Shown one piece after another: positions 38,801-48,309 of a DNA stretch of 64,000 nucleotides. Position numbers and translations under genes: made by a program. This DNA is from Serilophus lunatus (taxonomy: Eukaryota; Chordata; Aves; Passeriformes; Eurylaimidae): assembly GCA_013399895.1 (NCBI GenBank), contig VXBA01005387.1:124252-188251 (forward strand). The letters are read 5' to 3'. Every line of letters begins with the position of its first letter. The stretch's first letter is position 1. A model generated the notes under the pieces. That model did no database searches and was not told where the DNA came from. It saw only the letters and a list, made by a program, of their open reading frames with translations.

Positions 38801-41800
38801 TCAGCATTTAAACTATAGAGACTCCAAGTATACAAGTCTTAGCACTAGAAAAGTTGTGTCAAGAGAAGTAATAGTTGTTCCTGCAATAATTAGGTGTATT
38901 ATCCAAAGGGCATACTGTCTTTCCCACTGTAAGAGCATATCTTTTATTTCTATTCATGCACTGCACTCTTAGGTGATATTTAAAAACACTGCTTAACCTT
39001 CTAAATCATGGTTCTGGCTCCTCAACAGTTTGAGCATCAAACTCCCACCATTTCAAAGGATGAAAGGTGCTGAAACACTTTTTACAAACCTGACCTCGAG
39101 GTCCCTCTGAAATACTCCTCAGAAAGACTGTGGATGTAACTATATTCAGAGTTAAGATTTCTAGGTCAAGTTTCCAATAATAATAATAATAGTAATAATA
39201 ATAATAATAAAGCAGATGAAAAGTAAAACTGGTGAGCCAGTGTGTGTGCACCACATAAAAGGGAGAGGAATGGCTTTGTCTATTAATATTATGTAAATTT
39301 TCTGGGGTGTCTCCAAATAGTGTTTTCACTGCTCAGTTCAGTTAGGGTATAAATGAAAAAAAAATAATACCATTACTACATTCCAACCCTTACCATGGTG
39401 AGAGAATTACAAAGGAGCTTTATATCAGTATGGAAATAAGCTGCTCCATTATAAATAAGATGTTTGTTTGGTGTAAATGCATCTGTTCCTGCTGCCTTAT
39501 CTCTGTGTGGGCAACCCAGAGTCCTTCTGCAGTTTATTTTTGTGTGTGGTCTAGTGGGAAGAAAAGCAGCACATCTTTGTTTCCGAGTCTGCCTGGCCAC
39601 TGGTGACTGAAGAACCAAAGCAGGGAGGTGCCTTGGATGGTTTTGTAACAAGGCTGTGCTGCCTTGATCTCCCCCAGGACATGTCGCAAGATGACTTCAG
39701 TGGGAGTTGTTGTAGCCAAGACTTGGCATGAGGGAGGTTTGGGAGGGTGATGAGATAGAGGAGGGTAAGGGATGGAGTGAGTAAGAGCTGGATGTGTCAG
39801 GGGAACTGAGGACAGGAGGAGGAGGGGGATGTGAGAGGGTGGAAAAGAAAGTGGCAAGTGAACTTAATGTCTCCTACACACCTTGATACGGTCCCTCTCC
39901 TTCTGCCACTTGTCCATCTCATCTTCTACCTCGATGATCTTGAGCTGCAGCTGCTCCTTCTGCAGGGAGAGCTCGGCCTGTGAGGAGAGGGAAGGGAATC
40001 TCATGAGCTGGGGCTGGGGGTGGCCCACTTCAAAGCAGCTCTGTGCTTCCACTTTGTGCCTGGCCCTGAAGAGCAGTAGCTGGGAGGTGCAGGTTCCTGG
40101 CACTGCTTGAAATGGAGATCATGTGCTGCCGCTGGGCAGCATCCCAGAGCTGCTGGCTGGGTCAGGAGATTCGGCTCCCTCAGCAAAGCAAGAGCACCAG
40201 CACCCACCTACCACGGTGCCTCTGTTAATCACATGAGAGTCATGAGCTGGAGGGGGAAGAGACCTGTTTCAAAATTCAGCTGTGTGTGCAGTGCAGGGCC
40301 CATCCCAGGGTGTGCCTCTGCAGCAATAACAGTTTTCATGTAATTATGGAATGACGTTTGACGAGTGTTGCAACAAGAGGATGATGCCTCCGGCAGGAAT
40401 TCTGTTTGGACAGGATTGTGGATTAATTTGCTCTGAATTGAGAGCTTTCATGTTACGATGAAGCTGGGGAATGCTTGGAAAAAATTGAATAAAAAAACCC
40501 ACACACGCACACCAAAAAACATACAAAAGGAGGCGGGAGGAGGTGTAGTCAACCTGCTTGGCTTAGATCAGCAGCTTCACTGGGATTCATTTCCATTTTG
40601 TTGTGCTGTGGGTTCCCAGAGAAGCTCTGAGCAGACACTTGCAAGGCAGTTCCTGGGACTGGAGCCGTGTCCCTGGACCAGCCCAGGGATATGAAGTCAG
40701 AAATGTGCCGTTAACTCCGGGCAACCCCTCCCTGGGCCCTTCACACTCACCACGTCCCTGCCCAGCAGATCATGGCAAAGCCTTCGTTGACGCATTTGAA
40801 GATGTTTCTGTGTTTCATGTGTGTGCAGCCGTGGCCACAGGCAATCTGGCTGTGGGACACTCACCCCAGAGCTGTTGAGGAACGACACAGTTGGCAGAAA
40901 TTACCTGCACTCTGCATCTGAGCTGGGTCGTGGCAGAAGAGCTCTGAAAACCTGCTGCTCACGTGGCATCTTTGGGTTGTAGGACCCCAAATCACTCACA
41001 TTTAGAGCGACAGTTAGAGGCAGGGGAGCCACGGGATGGGTAAATCCACAGCTAACCCAGCTGTCTGTCCAAGAACACGGCAGAACATGAAAACCTGGGT
41101 CTTTATTGATCCCACTTGCCCTCAGGGTGGGAGTTTAAAAGTTTTCAATTCTCCATTCAGGATGAAGAGCAGGCAACAAGCTGTCAGCCAGCTCAGAGAA
41201 GGAAAGCAGCCCACCAGGGCTCCTGTCTTGGTGCCAGTCACAGCAGAGTGTGAACATCCTCTTGAGCTGGAACAGAGCACAGCTGCCTCTGAGAGCCACT
41301 GACTCTTGCTGTTCCAATTTAGAAAATCTCTATTTATAGAGGGGAAACAATTTGGTAGTTGTTTTGTTGCCTTATAAAATACAAGAAAGGGGGAACAAAA
41401 AAGGGAAATGTGCTCAGAGGTATGTGAAGAGCTGCATCCTCACATTGTTATTGTCCTTGTTGCTGGAATGTGGGAGAGCACTGGCCCTCTGAATGTCATC
41501 CATGCACACCTTGAACCTCATCTTCTACAGAGGTTCAGGGTTCATATGGAAGGGTTTTGTGGTACAGGTTCATCAGGGAACCATACTGCTTTCAAAATGA
41601 GAACATTTGCTCCGCTACTGATCCAAAGGTAAAAGATATGAGTTTGGTTCAATAGTTTTCACATTTTCAAGACAATGACTTGGAGGAATCCATGATTTTT
41701 TTCCATTATCATGTGCTCTGTGAGATATCCTCTGCATCAAGACTCTGCACAGCAGAGAAATGCATTGACATAAAAACACTTGAGATCTATTTATCCCTTT

Positions 41801-44800
41801 CACTGCACTAATGTGGGAAATGACACTGAAATTCAGGTTGTTTACTGAGCCACAGAGCTACATGCAGATGGTATTAATTGTTAGCAAAGTAAAAAGCACA
41901 TCTCCTGAGCAAATATTTCCCTCTTCATCCCTAAATATCAGGACATTCTTATGATAAGAACATGAATGAAATCATACAGACAAGGACTGGAGGGATTTTT
42001 TGGGGAAGAGCAAACCTTCCACAGCCACACAGACACTCCTAAACACAAGGGATTTGAAGAGAAAGATAACAGGAAAAAAATAGTCAGGTGATGGCTGGAA
42101 GGTGGTGATAAAAATATGATACTTTCATGATCCTTTTTAATTAAGGTGGATCTCCAAGGAATTTTGGAAACTGTTACTTGCTCAAAAGTGATAGTAAGCC
42201 TGTTACAGTTTTAACATCTCTTTGCCCAGGAAGGTAGTTCGAGTGCCTCTGGGATGGGATGCAATAACTATTTAAGAGCAGACCCACACAGCAATTTAGA
42301 GTGAGATTTATGATTTGCAAATGGAAATTACAGAGATGGTTCCAATAGCCAGAATGCAAATACCACACTCAGCCAGGTTTGGCATGGGTTAAAACACCTA
42401 CCTGATGGCAAAAGGAAACACCAGCAGAGACATCAGCAAGGGCAGGGGAGGTGAAGTGTGAGTGTGGGATGCTACAAACACTCAAAAAATAATACAAAAA
42501 AATCCAAACAACCAAACCATAGAAAAAATGTCAAAAAAGAGGTTCAGGGAGACCATAGAATTGTACAAAAACTGGTGACATGGGCATAAGGATTCATAAG
42601 GGTGCTTTGGAAATGGAGCACACCATAAAGGGGGGATCAGCACAGGCGATTTCATGATGTTTTTAGGACCCTGTTCACTCTGGGACTGGCTGAAAGGCTG
42701 TTTTAGCTGTCCAATATATCACATATATCTATTTACAGTAGGGTAGTTACAGGTAGTAGAGAGAGTCAACTGTCAGCTGAAGAGGAAACTTCTTTCTCTG
42801 TATTTCTCAGATTTTCCAGGGTCAGCAATCCCTGACCACCTTGTGTGATGGACACCCAGAACAAATCCATTGGGTGGGACTTGGGCTTCAGAAGACCCTA
42901 GAGACACCACCCATTGAAGGGGGACTCCCTACAGTGCAGAAATAATAACTGTGAAGGAGATCGAGGAAAAACAGGTTCAGACCACTCTGGTTGGCTACAG
43001 CAAGTTGAGAAATGAGGGCACTCAGAATCTTTGAGCTAAGACTGGATCCTCTATTAGAGTCTAAGTTAATTAGGCCAGTCAAGAGGCCTCAGTGAAAGTT
43101 CAGAGTGTACACCTAAACATCCACAACTGAACCCAGCCCTTGTGCTGTGGAGGACCTCGAGATGTGAGATTATGAGTCTTGCATCATGAAGCAACTCGTT
43201 TTTGCAAGGCAGCAGTACAAGCATCATCATGCCCTAATGCTCTGGGAACCCAGGCCCTGAATCAGGGAACACCCCTGTGTCACCAGCCTGGGAGAGCTGT
43301 GCTAATTACCGGCAGCACCATCCAAACCCAGTAATGAAGCTGGAGAAGTGCTGTTCAAACTAGTTGTCCCAGTACGGGGCCAGTGTTGGGAATGACATGG
43401 CTGAGAAGTCAGGAATTGTTTGAGACATTAGAACTGCTGGGTTTACAATTGCATTTTCCCATCTAAGCAGGGGTGGGTGTCAGGGGGATAAAATCCCTGG
43501 AGGCTCTGCCAGCATCCTGCAAAAATGCCATGAGTTACTGGAACTGAGGGGTTCTGCACAGTTTGAAGAGAATTCCTTGCAAACTGGTGGCTTTTCCCAG
43601 GGTTCTGCCCTCACTGTAGAGGCATTAATGCAGAAAGCAAGCAAACAGGCAAATCCACTCTAAATCACAATTTCCAGTTTTCCAGCAAGGAAGAACATCC
43701 TGCAGGGAACTGCAGCACCTCAGGGTAAAGAGCAGCTGTTTTAAGCTGTGTCCACCATGGAACAACAACTATAGATAAAGTCTCGCAGCCACATGGCACC
43801 AGTGGAACATTGATATTCCATGATGTTCCATGATATTGCCATATTGATACACTCCTGTTTGCTCTCTGTTCAGTGAAGGCAAATACAGAGAGGGCTCAGG
43901 TGGAAATCCCTCTGGATCCATCTCTGTGCATGGTTGACTTCAAAGCCTGGTTCAGCCTCTGTGAAGTCTCCCCTTTTTAAAAGCTGCTTTGTGAAGATGA
44001 GGAACACCCAGCTCCTGTTCCTGCACAGCAGTTCTCTGTACCTGAAGTAAAATGTGAACTTTTCTTTAAGGGTAAAGAACTAAAGAAAAAAAAAATCAAA
44101 GTGTTTTTCAGCAGAGCTGACCTGACATGCTGAGCACCAAGGCTGGTGCTGGGAGGCAGTGCCAGGTTATTTACAGCCCTGGGACTGGCAGGCATAGGTG
44201 AAGTTGTCTCATTTTGAGAACAGGCCTGTAAAACAAGTTTGGAGTGAAGGATCCCCTTTCAAAGTGAAGGATGCTGTCAGAAAGAGGGGCTCTAGTTCTG
44301 CTGATAAATCAACCCGGCCAGAGGGTTTTATTTGAGTGTACAAGCTGCTATGGACAAGTCTCACTTTTCAGGTGTGAGTGGTTATTACTCAGCCTCACAG
44401 GCTGTTTCTTGCACCGATTCTGGTGCAGAGGTTACTTTTGCTTTAAATCTGTAGCAGGAAACTAATGCAAAGTGCATCTGGGGAAGGCATTAAAGGTTTG
44501 CTGGGTAAAATACGCAAATAGTGCTGGGTGGAAACTCAAAAGAAATGTCTCTGTCTCAGTCCCTGTGCTTTTCACTTGTGTGAAAGCGCACCAGGAAGAG
44601 GGGAATGAGTGAATCTCACCCCAGGCTGCTGAAAAGTGGAAGATGCTGCTGTGTTCTCTGTCTGAGACAGAAATATCACTCTTGCTAAATGCCCTAACTA
44701 GTAGGTGTCTGTGTACTGGCTTGTTTGCATTCCTCTTCTCTTAAGCTGTACTGCCTCTGTCTGCACCGTGAAGCAAGCAGAGTTTCCTAATTCTGCAGCA

Positions 44801-47800
44801 GGATCTTTCCCAACTCTGAAGTACAGCATCTCTCTCCCTATAGGCCTTTAGCAAAGATAAACTCATGCAAGAGACTGAAACCTGCATTAATTCTGCAATA
44901 CAAGAGGGAAAATGTTCCCAAACCAATTCTAAACCAGACACCAATTCTAAACCAGACACCAATTCTAAACACTGGTTTAGCACACCAATTCTTCTGGAAT
45001 CACAGATTTGGAGTCACAGACAAGGATATCCTTGCAGATGAACCACTGAATCCGTGACATCCAACACTGTGTGAAAGAGTCTGTCTGGGAAAGTCCAGTC
45101 CAGTGGCATAATTAGCAAATTTGGGAGTAGTAAAACTACCCTGGAGCTGCTTGGATGCCAAGCTGTGAGGACAGGGAAAGGATAGGGATGACCTGATGTG
45201 GGGTTTTTCCTTATCCCTTCCACAAAAACCAGCAGCATCAGCCCCACTTGGCCACTCTTCCAATTTGTGGTCACATTCCAGCTTGGCTGATTTACAAGGC
45301 TTGATAAGAATTGGTGGTACACACAAAGGATTGGGAATGTTCATTCCTCCTTGTGGTTCTTGCTAAGGCTCCACCTATGGTGAATAAATCAGGGCTAAGG
45401 AATAAACATTTGTAAGCAACAGCTATTCTGTTAATTGTTTTTGTCTGAGTGAATACTTGCTCAAGTTACAACAGGATCAAACTCGTTGTCAGGACAAACT
45501 TGCAAATTTGTGTGATTCATATTGATAAAGCCCTAAATCCTTTAGGCTCAGCAGCAGCAGAATCAGCTCAGGACATGCAGGAACTAAGGCAAGAGTGGCA
45601 CAAGGACTCTGAGGGAGAAATCAAACATCATTTAAATCATAGGTAAAGTCTTTTCTGCCCAGCCAGGGTTGCCTTTTTAAAAGAAAAGTGTTGTAGATCC
45701 ATTCAGCCACGGGAAGAGGGATCTGGCTGGCTTTGCTTCCTCAGGAAGCAACTGTTAACCTCATTTCAGAAGAAACAGCTCAGAGGACTTGGACACCCTG
45801 GCAGACACTAGACCCAGCTTTATGTTAGAACTGTGCAACGTTCAGAGCTGACATCAAAACCACAAGAACAAGCAATTGTGGAACAAACAGCAGGCTGGCA
45901 AGCCCTGCAGGAGTTTAGGAGTGGCTGAGACATGGAAGAAGCTTTGTCTGGTTTCAGCAAAGCTGCAAGTTGGAGATGACATGGCAAGAGAAGACCAAAT
46001 GGGAAGACAGAGATAAGCTCTGCATAAAGTGCTATTTCAGCCTTATGAGATAAATCTTCCCAACTCCTTAGAAAGAGTTAAACTGCTCTTTCAATTAAGG
46101 GCAACTCAAGAATTTGTATCAGCGGGTGCTTGTATTTGCCTGCTCATCACATCACAGCTTGGGCCGTGCCTAAGAACAGGGTTTAGTAGATCTTAGTGCC
46201 CTTCCAATTTCTGCCATGGACTGACTGTGTGACTCCAGGCAAATTGTTTTACCCTATCATTTCATGGGTCTCCTTTCTGTCATCCCTCCTGGCCTGTCTG
46301 CTTAGAAGGTTTCTAGGCCATGACAGGTTTTACTATGGGGATGTGCAGCAAGGAAAGTGGTGAGACTCTGATCTTCACCAGAGCTTCTGGAATAATCATC
46401 CACCCACCCAGAAAGCAAACAGCACGAGGCTTTAAGGAAACAAAGGTGAAAGACATTTCGTTAGATGTCCATCCTCTAAACCTATTGTAGTAACACTCCA
46501 GGGGAAATGATCAGGTTTTGTGCTTTCACTGGGATTTTCTCTTCATCTCAGCTTCAAAAGACTCTTCCCACAGGTGTGGCCTGACATTATTATATCCACA
46601 ACAGATAAAAAAAACCAACAGGATCTCACTCTGAGAAGCTGAGATGGTAGTTTTCAATAGTGACCAAGTATCCGTCAGTAACTTTAGCAGCCACTGATCT
46701 GACCACTTGTATTTTGGGGTTCCTGAACCTGATGCCCACCTTCTGGTTATGGGTAACACTACACAAACAGTGCCAAAACATGAGACTTCTTTTTAATACT
46801 TAGCATATAGGGCTTTGATTCAGCTTCTGCTGAAAGTCAGATGGGCAACCAAGGGTGGAAACCAGGTTCTCCATCTCCCAAATCCAGTCTGCAACACACC
46901 ACCAGCACTATGCTGCTGTAACCAGCTATTGGGAGAGCAACAATCCCATCACAGCAGCACCCAGGCAACATCAGTTCTCCACTAAACACTCCCCATCCAC
47001 CATCACTGCCATCCCAGGATAACACCTCAGACATGATTTCAGCAGAGATTACAGGCTGGAGAGCAAAAGCTGTGGTGTAATCTCGAGATTAACAGACTGA
47101 TGGGAGTGTGTAATAAAGACAGCATTACCTCTTTTCCTGCTTTCTCGATCTCCACTGTCACTGTGCTGTGGTTCTTGTGCTCCTGGAACATGCAGAGGTA
47201 GCAGATGCACATCTGGTCTGTCTGACAGAACAGCTCCATGGTCTTCCCGTGCACAGGGCACTTTCTTGCTTCGAAGTCCCTGATGGGGTCCAGGAGCTGG
47301 TGGTCCCGGAAAGCTGCTCCCTCCAGATGGGGCTTGAGGTGCAGCTCACAGAAGGAAGCCTGGCACACCAAGCAGGACTTCACAGCCTTCTGCTTGTTGT
47401 CGATGCAGGAGTCGCACAGAACATCCTCGAGCTTCACCCTGGGCCGTGACCCAGCTGCTCTGTCCGGCTTGTTGAAGGGTCTTCTCAGGTCCCCCGTCTC
47501 CACCAGAGGCAGAGAAGATTTCTTCAGGTCCCCCATCTGCCCCCCAGAGAACAACGACTTCCTCCCTTCCCCGTCGCTCGGCAGGAAGCTCTTTTTGGAA
47601 TCCAAGGAGAAGAGGGACTTCCTGAGGTCGCCTTTCTCTGGGAAGGAGAGGGGTGGTCTCCTCATGTCTCCGATCTGTCCGCTGGCAAACTGCATCTTCT
47701 TGGAATCAGCCGAGTCCATGCTGAAGTAGGTTGACCTCTTCTCATCGGATGACTCCACAAACTGAATGATGGGCCTCTTCCAGTCACTCCCAGAGAAGAG

Positions 47801-47983
47801 GGAGTTCTTGATTTGCCCTGTCTCCAACGCAGCACCGCCCGTGCCTTTTATAGCTTCTTTCTCACCTCCGCCAGGGCTCGTTGTCTTCTTCACTTCTTCT
47901 TCTTTTTTGGGGGCAGTTGGGCTCTTCACATCCTCTGGCTTCCCGGTGGTCCCGTTTGTCCTCGCTGCACTCCCCGTTTCCAT
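26806..47983 (-). CDS. TRIM29: TRIM29 (ATDC), spliced coding region of eight recognised exons
   Basis: TRIM29 is a cytoplasmic and nuclear TRIM-family scaffold of basal epithelia. Published work links it to p53/TIP60 control, DNA-damage signalling and damping of innate immune signalling. Seen here: joining 47983-47129, 39977-39882, 38692-38459, 38109-37911, 34979-34896, 30444-30343, 29291-29215 and 26868-26806 gives one open frame of 569 codons plus TGA, with GT donors and AG acceptors throughout. The protein has no RING. It has a basic Ser-rich N-terminus (1-185), B-box 1 (C190 to H228), B-box 2 (C242 to H272), a coiled coil (about 286-395) and a C-terminal tail without B30.2. Human TRIM29 is 588 residues from memory; this model is shorter mainly because one human exon was not found. 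Motifs such as RPIIQFVES, VLCDSC and SHYRPFYVNKGNG match human TRIM29. Identity is near certain; the C-terminal exon count is less sure. Confidence 0.97.
26869..29214 (-). other. TRIM29: TRIM29 last intron (2.35 kb)
   Basis: No repeat family was recognised apart from a poly(A) run near 28512. It is AT-rich around 28450-28860, with motifs such as TTGATTAACTT. Confidence 0.8.
29215..29291 (-). CDS. TRIM29: TRIM29 penultimate coding exon
   Basis: This 77-nt exon completes a split codon and then codes 25 residues, YPSIVRHQSAKVTPQTWKSS followed by KQSVL (525-549). It matches the human YPSLMRSQSPKAQPQTWKSG segment well. The acceptor is atgttgtcacag and the donor gtaagaa, a near-perfect consensus. 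It ends in phase 0. It contains no Met and would be invisible to start-codon ORF scans. Confidence 0.93.
29292..30342 (-). other. TRIM29: TRIM29 intron 6 (1.05 kb), or an intron-exon-intron stretch if exon 7 exists
   Basis: By comparison with human TRIM29 a phase 1-1 exon of about 99 nt should lie here. I looked at each plausible acceptor on the minus strand and found none that gave a matching peptide and a good donor. Joining the neighbouring exons directly stays in frame. Confidence 0.6.
30343..30444 (-). CDS. TRIM29: TRIM29 coding exon 6 (divergent C-terminal tail)
   Basis: This 102-nt exon, phase 1-1, starts at acceptor ctatcttccag and ends at donor gtactagg. It codes residues 490-523, including GQNPPGDFSKQSDGS and LFTKT. 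The match to human (QPSSPGRFTKE...TKG) is modest. Support comes from the Pro-Gly-x-Phe-Ser/Thr-Lys core, correct splice phase on both sides and its place in the gene order. The sequence is Ser/Gly/Pro rich and probably disordered. The donor is less ideal than the others, so the right edge could shift. Confidence 0.8.
30445..34895 (-). other. TRIM29: TRIM29 intron 5 (4.45 kb)
   Basis: It contains a degraded CR1 fragment at 32336-32448. Other open frames in it look like chance. Confidence 0.8.
32336..32448 (-). mobile_element. CR1 LINE fragment within TRIM29 intron 5
   Basis: The plus strand reads gtgccagggcctcacaatc followed by cttcctaatatctaatct and ctatcacttttaagccattc, the antisense of an internal part of the CR1 3' region. 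The 3' terminal part with the ccatgggcagg core is missing. It has the same orientation as TRIM29. Confidence 0.7.
34896..34979 (-). CDS. TRIM29: TRIM29 coding exon 5 (C-terminal tail)
   Basis: This 84-nt exon, phase 1-1, completes Gly462 and codes residues 463-489 (DHRFMMNNYEWNQPDNLKRF to SPK). It lacks an initiating Met and is short, so it is easily missed by ORF scanning. It was found by following exon phase and the match to the human DHRYVNNY...KRYSMYLTPK segment. The acceptor is ctgctcctccag and the donor gtatggc. Confidence 0.93.
34980..37910 (-). other. TRIM29: TRIM29 intron 4 (2.93 kb)
   Basis: No repeat of known family was recognised. The part around 35870-36080 is AT-rich and dense in short transcription-factor-like motifs (TTAATTAA, TGACTCA). 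It looks like possible conserved non-coding DNA. Confidence 0.8.
37911..38109 (-). CDS. TRIM29: TRIM29 coding exon 4 (post-coiled-coil region)
   Basis: This 199-nt exon codes residues 396-461 plus the first base of Gly462. It begins EFGALMRNYV and includes LPTYSVLLEGE and DLLNVCMRHVEK, both close to human TRIM29. The acceptor follows a T-rich tract (gtttttggcag) and the donor is gtaaaata. It is separated from exon 3 by an intron of only 349 bp. Confidence 0.95.
38110..38458 (-). other. TRIM29: TRIM29 intron 3 (349 bp)
   Basis: It is a short intron with a clear donor (gtaactg) and acceptor (tttttggcag). Nothing else was seen in it. Confidence 0.85.
38459..38692 (-). CDS. TRIM29: TRIM29 coding exon 3 (main coiled coil)
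   Basis: This 234-nt exon codes residues 318-395, phase 0-0, from NYTTNEKATV to SDSVLFLQ. The 234-nt length is the classic second coiled-coil exon of TRIM genes. The peptide is charged and heptad-rich (ELIRDLERQRDEVKAAL), as expected for an antiparallel dimer coiled coil. The acceptor is cttccccctcag and the donor gtaactg. The splice site places the true beginning 27 nt upstream of the first Met in the exon. Confidence 0.96.
38693..39881 (-). other. TRIM29: TRIM29 intron 2 (1.19 kb)
   Basis: It holds a (TAA)n microsatellite at 39175-39210. Nothing else was recognised. Confidence 0.85.
39175..39210. repeat. (TAA)n microsatellite in TRIM29 intron 2
   Basis: About twelve TAA units with one TAG interruption. 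Confidence 0.95.
39882..39977 (-). CDS. TRIM29: TRIM29 coding exon 2 (start of coiled coil)
   Basis: This 96-nt exon codes residues 286-317 (AELSLQKEQL... to ...RDRIK) in phase 0-0. A 96-nt exon at the start of the coiled coil is a shared mark of TRIM genes. The heptad-like run of Leu, Ile, Lys and Glu fits a coiled coil, which drives TRIM dimerisation. The acceptor is a pyrimidine-rich tract ending ctcctcacag; the donor is gtgtgtagg. The peptide closely matches human TRIM29. Confidence 0.96.
39978..47128 (-). other. TRIM29: TRIM29 intron 1 (7.15 kb)
   Basis: This intron lies between the exon coding both B-boxes and the first coiled-coil exon. It holds an 18-bp tandem repeat at 44923-44970. 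I see no extra exon or recognisable CR1. The long first intron is the likeliest place for intronic regulatory DNA. Confidence 0.85.
44923..44970. repeat. 18-bp tandem repeat in TRIM29 intron 1
   Basis: The unit ccaattctaaaccagaca occurs 2.7 times. The following ctggtttag (44972-44980) is the reverse complement of ctaaaccag inside the unit, so a small hairpin can form. Confidence 0.9.
47129..47983 (-). CDS. TRIM29: TRIM29 coding exon 1 (start, N-terminal region, both B-boxes)
   Basis: It codes residues 1-285. The ATG at 47983-47981 has A at -3 and G at +4, and an in-frame TAG lies six bases upstream, so no longer in-frame start is possible in this exon. Residues 50-170 hold repeated basic Ser motifs such as GDLRKSLFS, GRKSLFSGGQ and GDLKKSSLP. 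B-box 1 ligands are C190, C193, C204, C207, C212, H215, H219 and H228. B-box 2 ligands are C242, H245, C253, D256, C261, C264, H269 and H272. The RING normally found before the B-boxes of TRIM proteins is absent, as in all TRIM29. The exon ends in phase 0 after GAG at the donor gtaatg (47128 downward). Confidence 0.97.
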
Positions 47984-48275
47984 GGTCTAAACAGGGCAAA
48001 TGGCTCCTCTGCTCAGCCGTGCCTCCAGTTCCTGTCTCTCAGCCCCCTCCAAAGCAGGTTTATCTGCCTGGCCCCTGTCTCAGCAAGGAATGGCTGTGGA
48101 ATGCAGGAAACTTGCTGCCCAAATGACGCACCTGGAGCTCCTGCGAGGAGGAGGAGAACGCCTGGATAATGCTGGGTAGATTGTGGGGGGAAGAAAGGAG
48201 CAGACGTTGAGGGATCAGAAGCTACAGCTGTGCAGTTAATTATACAAGGCAGTCCACACCCAGGAACATTCTTGT
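47984..48275 (-). other. TRIM29: TRIM29 5' untranslated region (predicted)
   Basis: This is the sequence between the start codon and a transcription start placed about 30 bp after the TATA-like box. No sequence feature other than that box fixes the start, and an untranslated upstream exon cannot be excluded. Confidence 0.35.
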
Positions 48276-48301
48276 CTAACCAGGTTTGGGAGGAAGGGCT
48301 G

Positions 48302-48309
48302 TTTATATA
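48302..48309 (-). promoter_or_regulatory. TATA-like box TATATAAA upstream of TRIM29
   Basis: The minus strand reads TATATAAA about 320 bp upstream of the TRIM29 ATG. A good TATA box with few nearby CpGs fits a tissue-restricted epithelial promoter. An AACCAGTT motif, close to the Grainyhead-like consensus, lies about 50 bp further upstream (48356-48363). Confidence 0.35.

Noticed and set aside
43811..43852. Tandem ttccatgat words
   Set aside because: Only two copies of a 10-bp unit in AT-rich intron; too little to call a repeat or site cluster.
47168..47729. Plus-strand open frames opposite TRIM29 exon 1 (up to 163 codons)
   Set aside because: They are antisense shadows of the conserved B-box exon.
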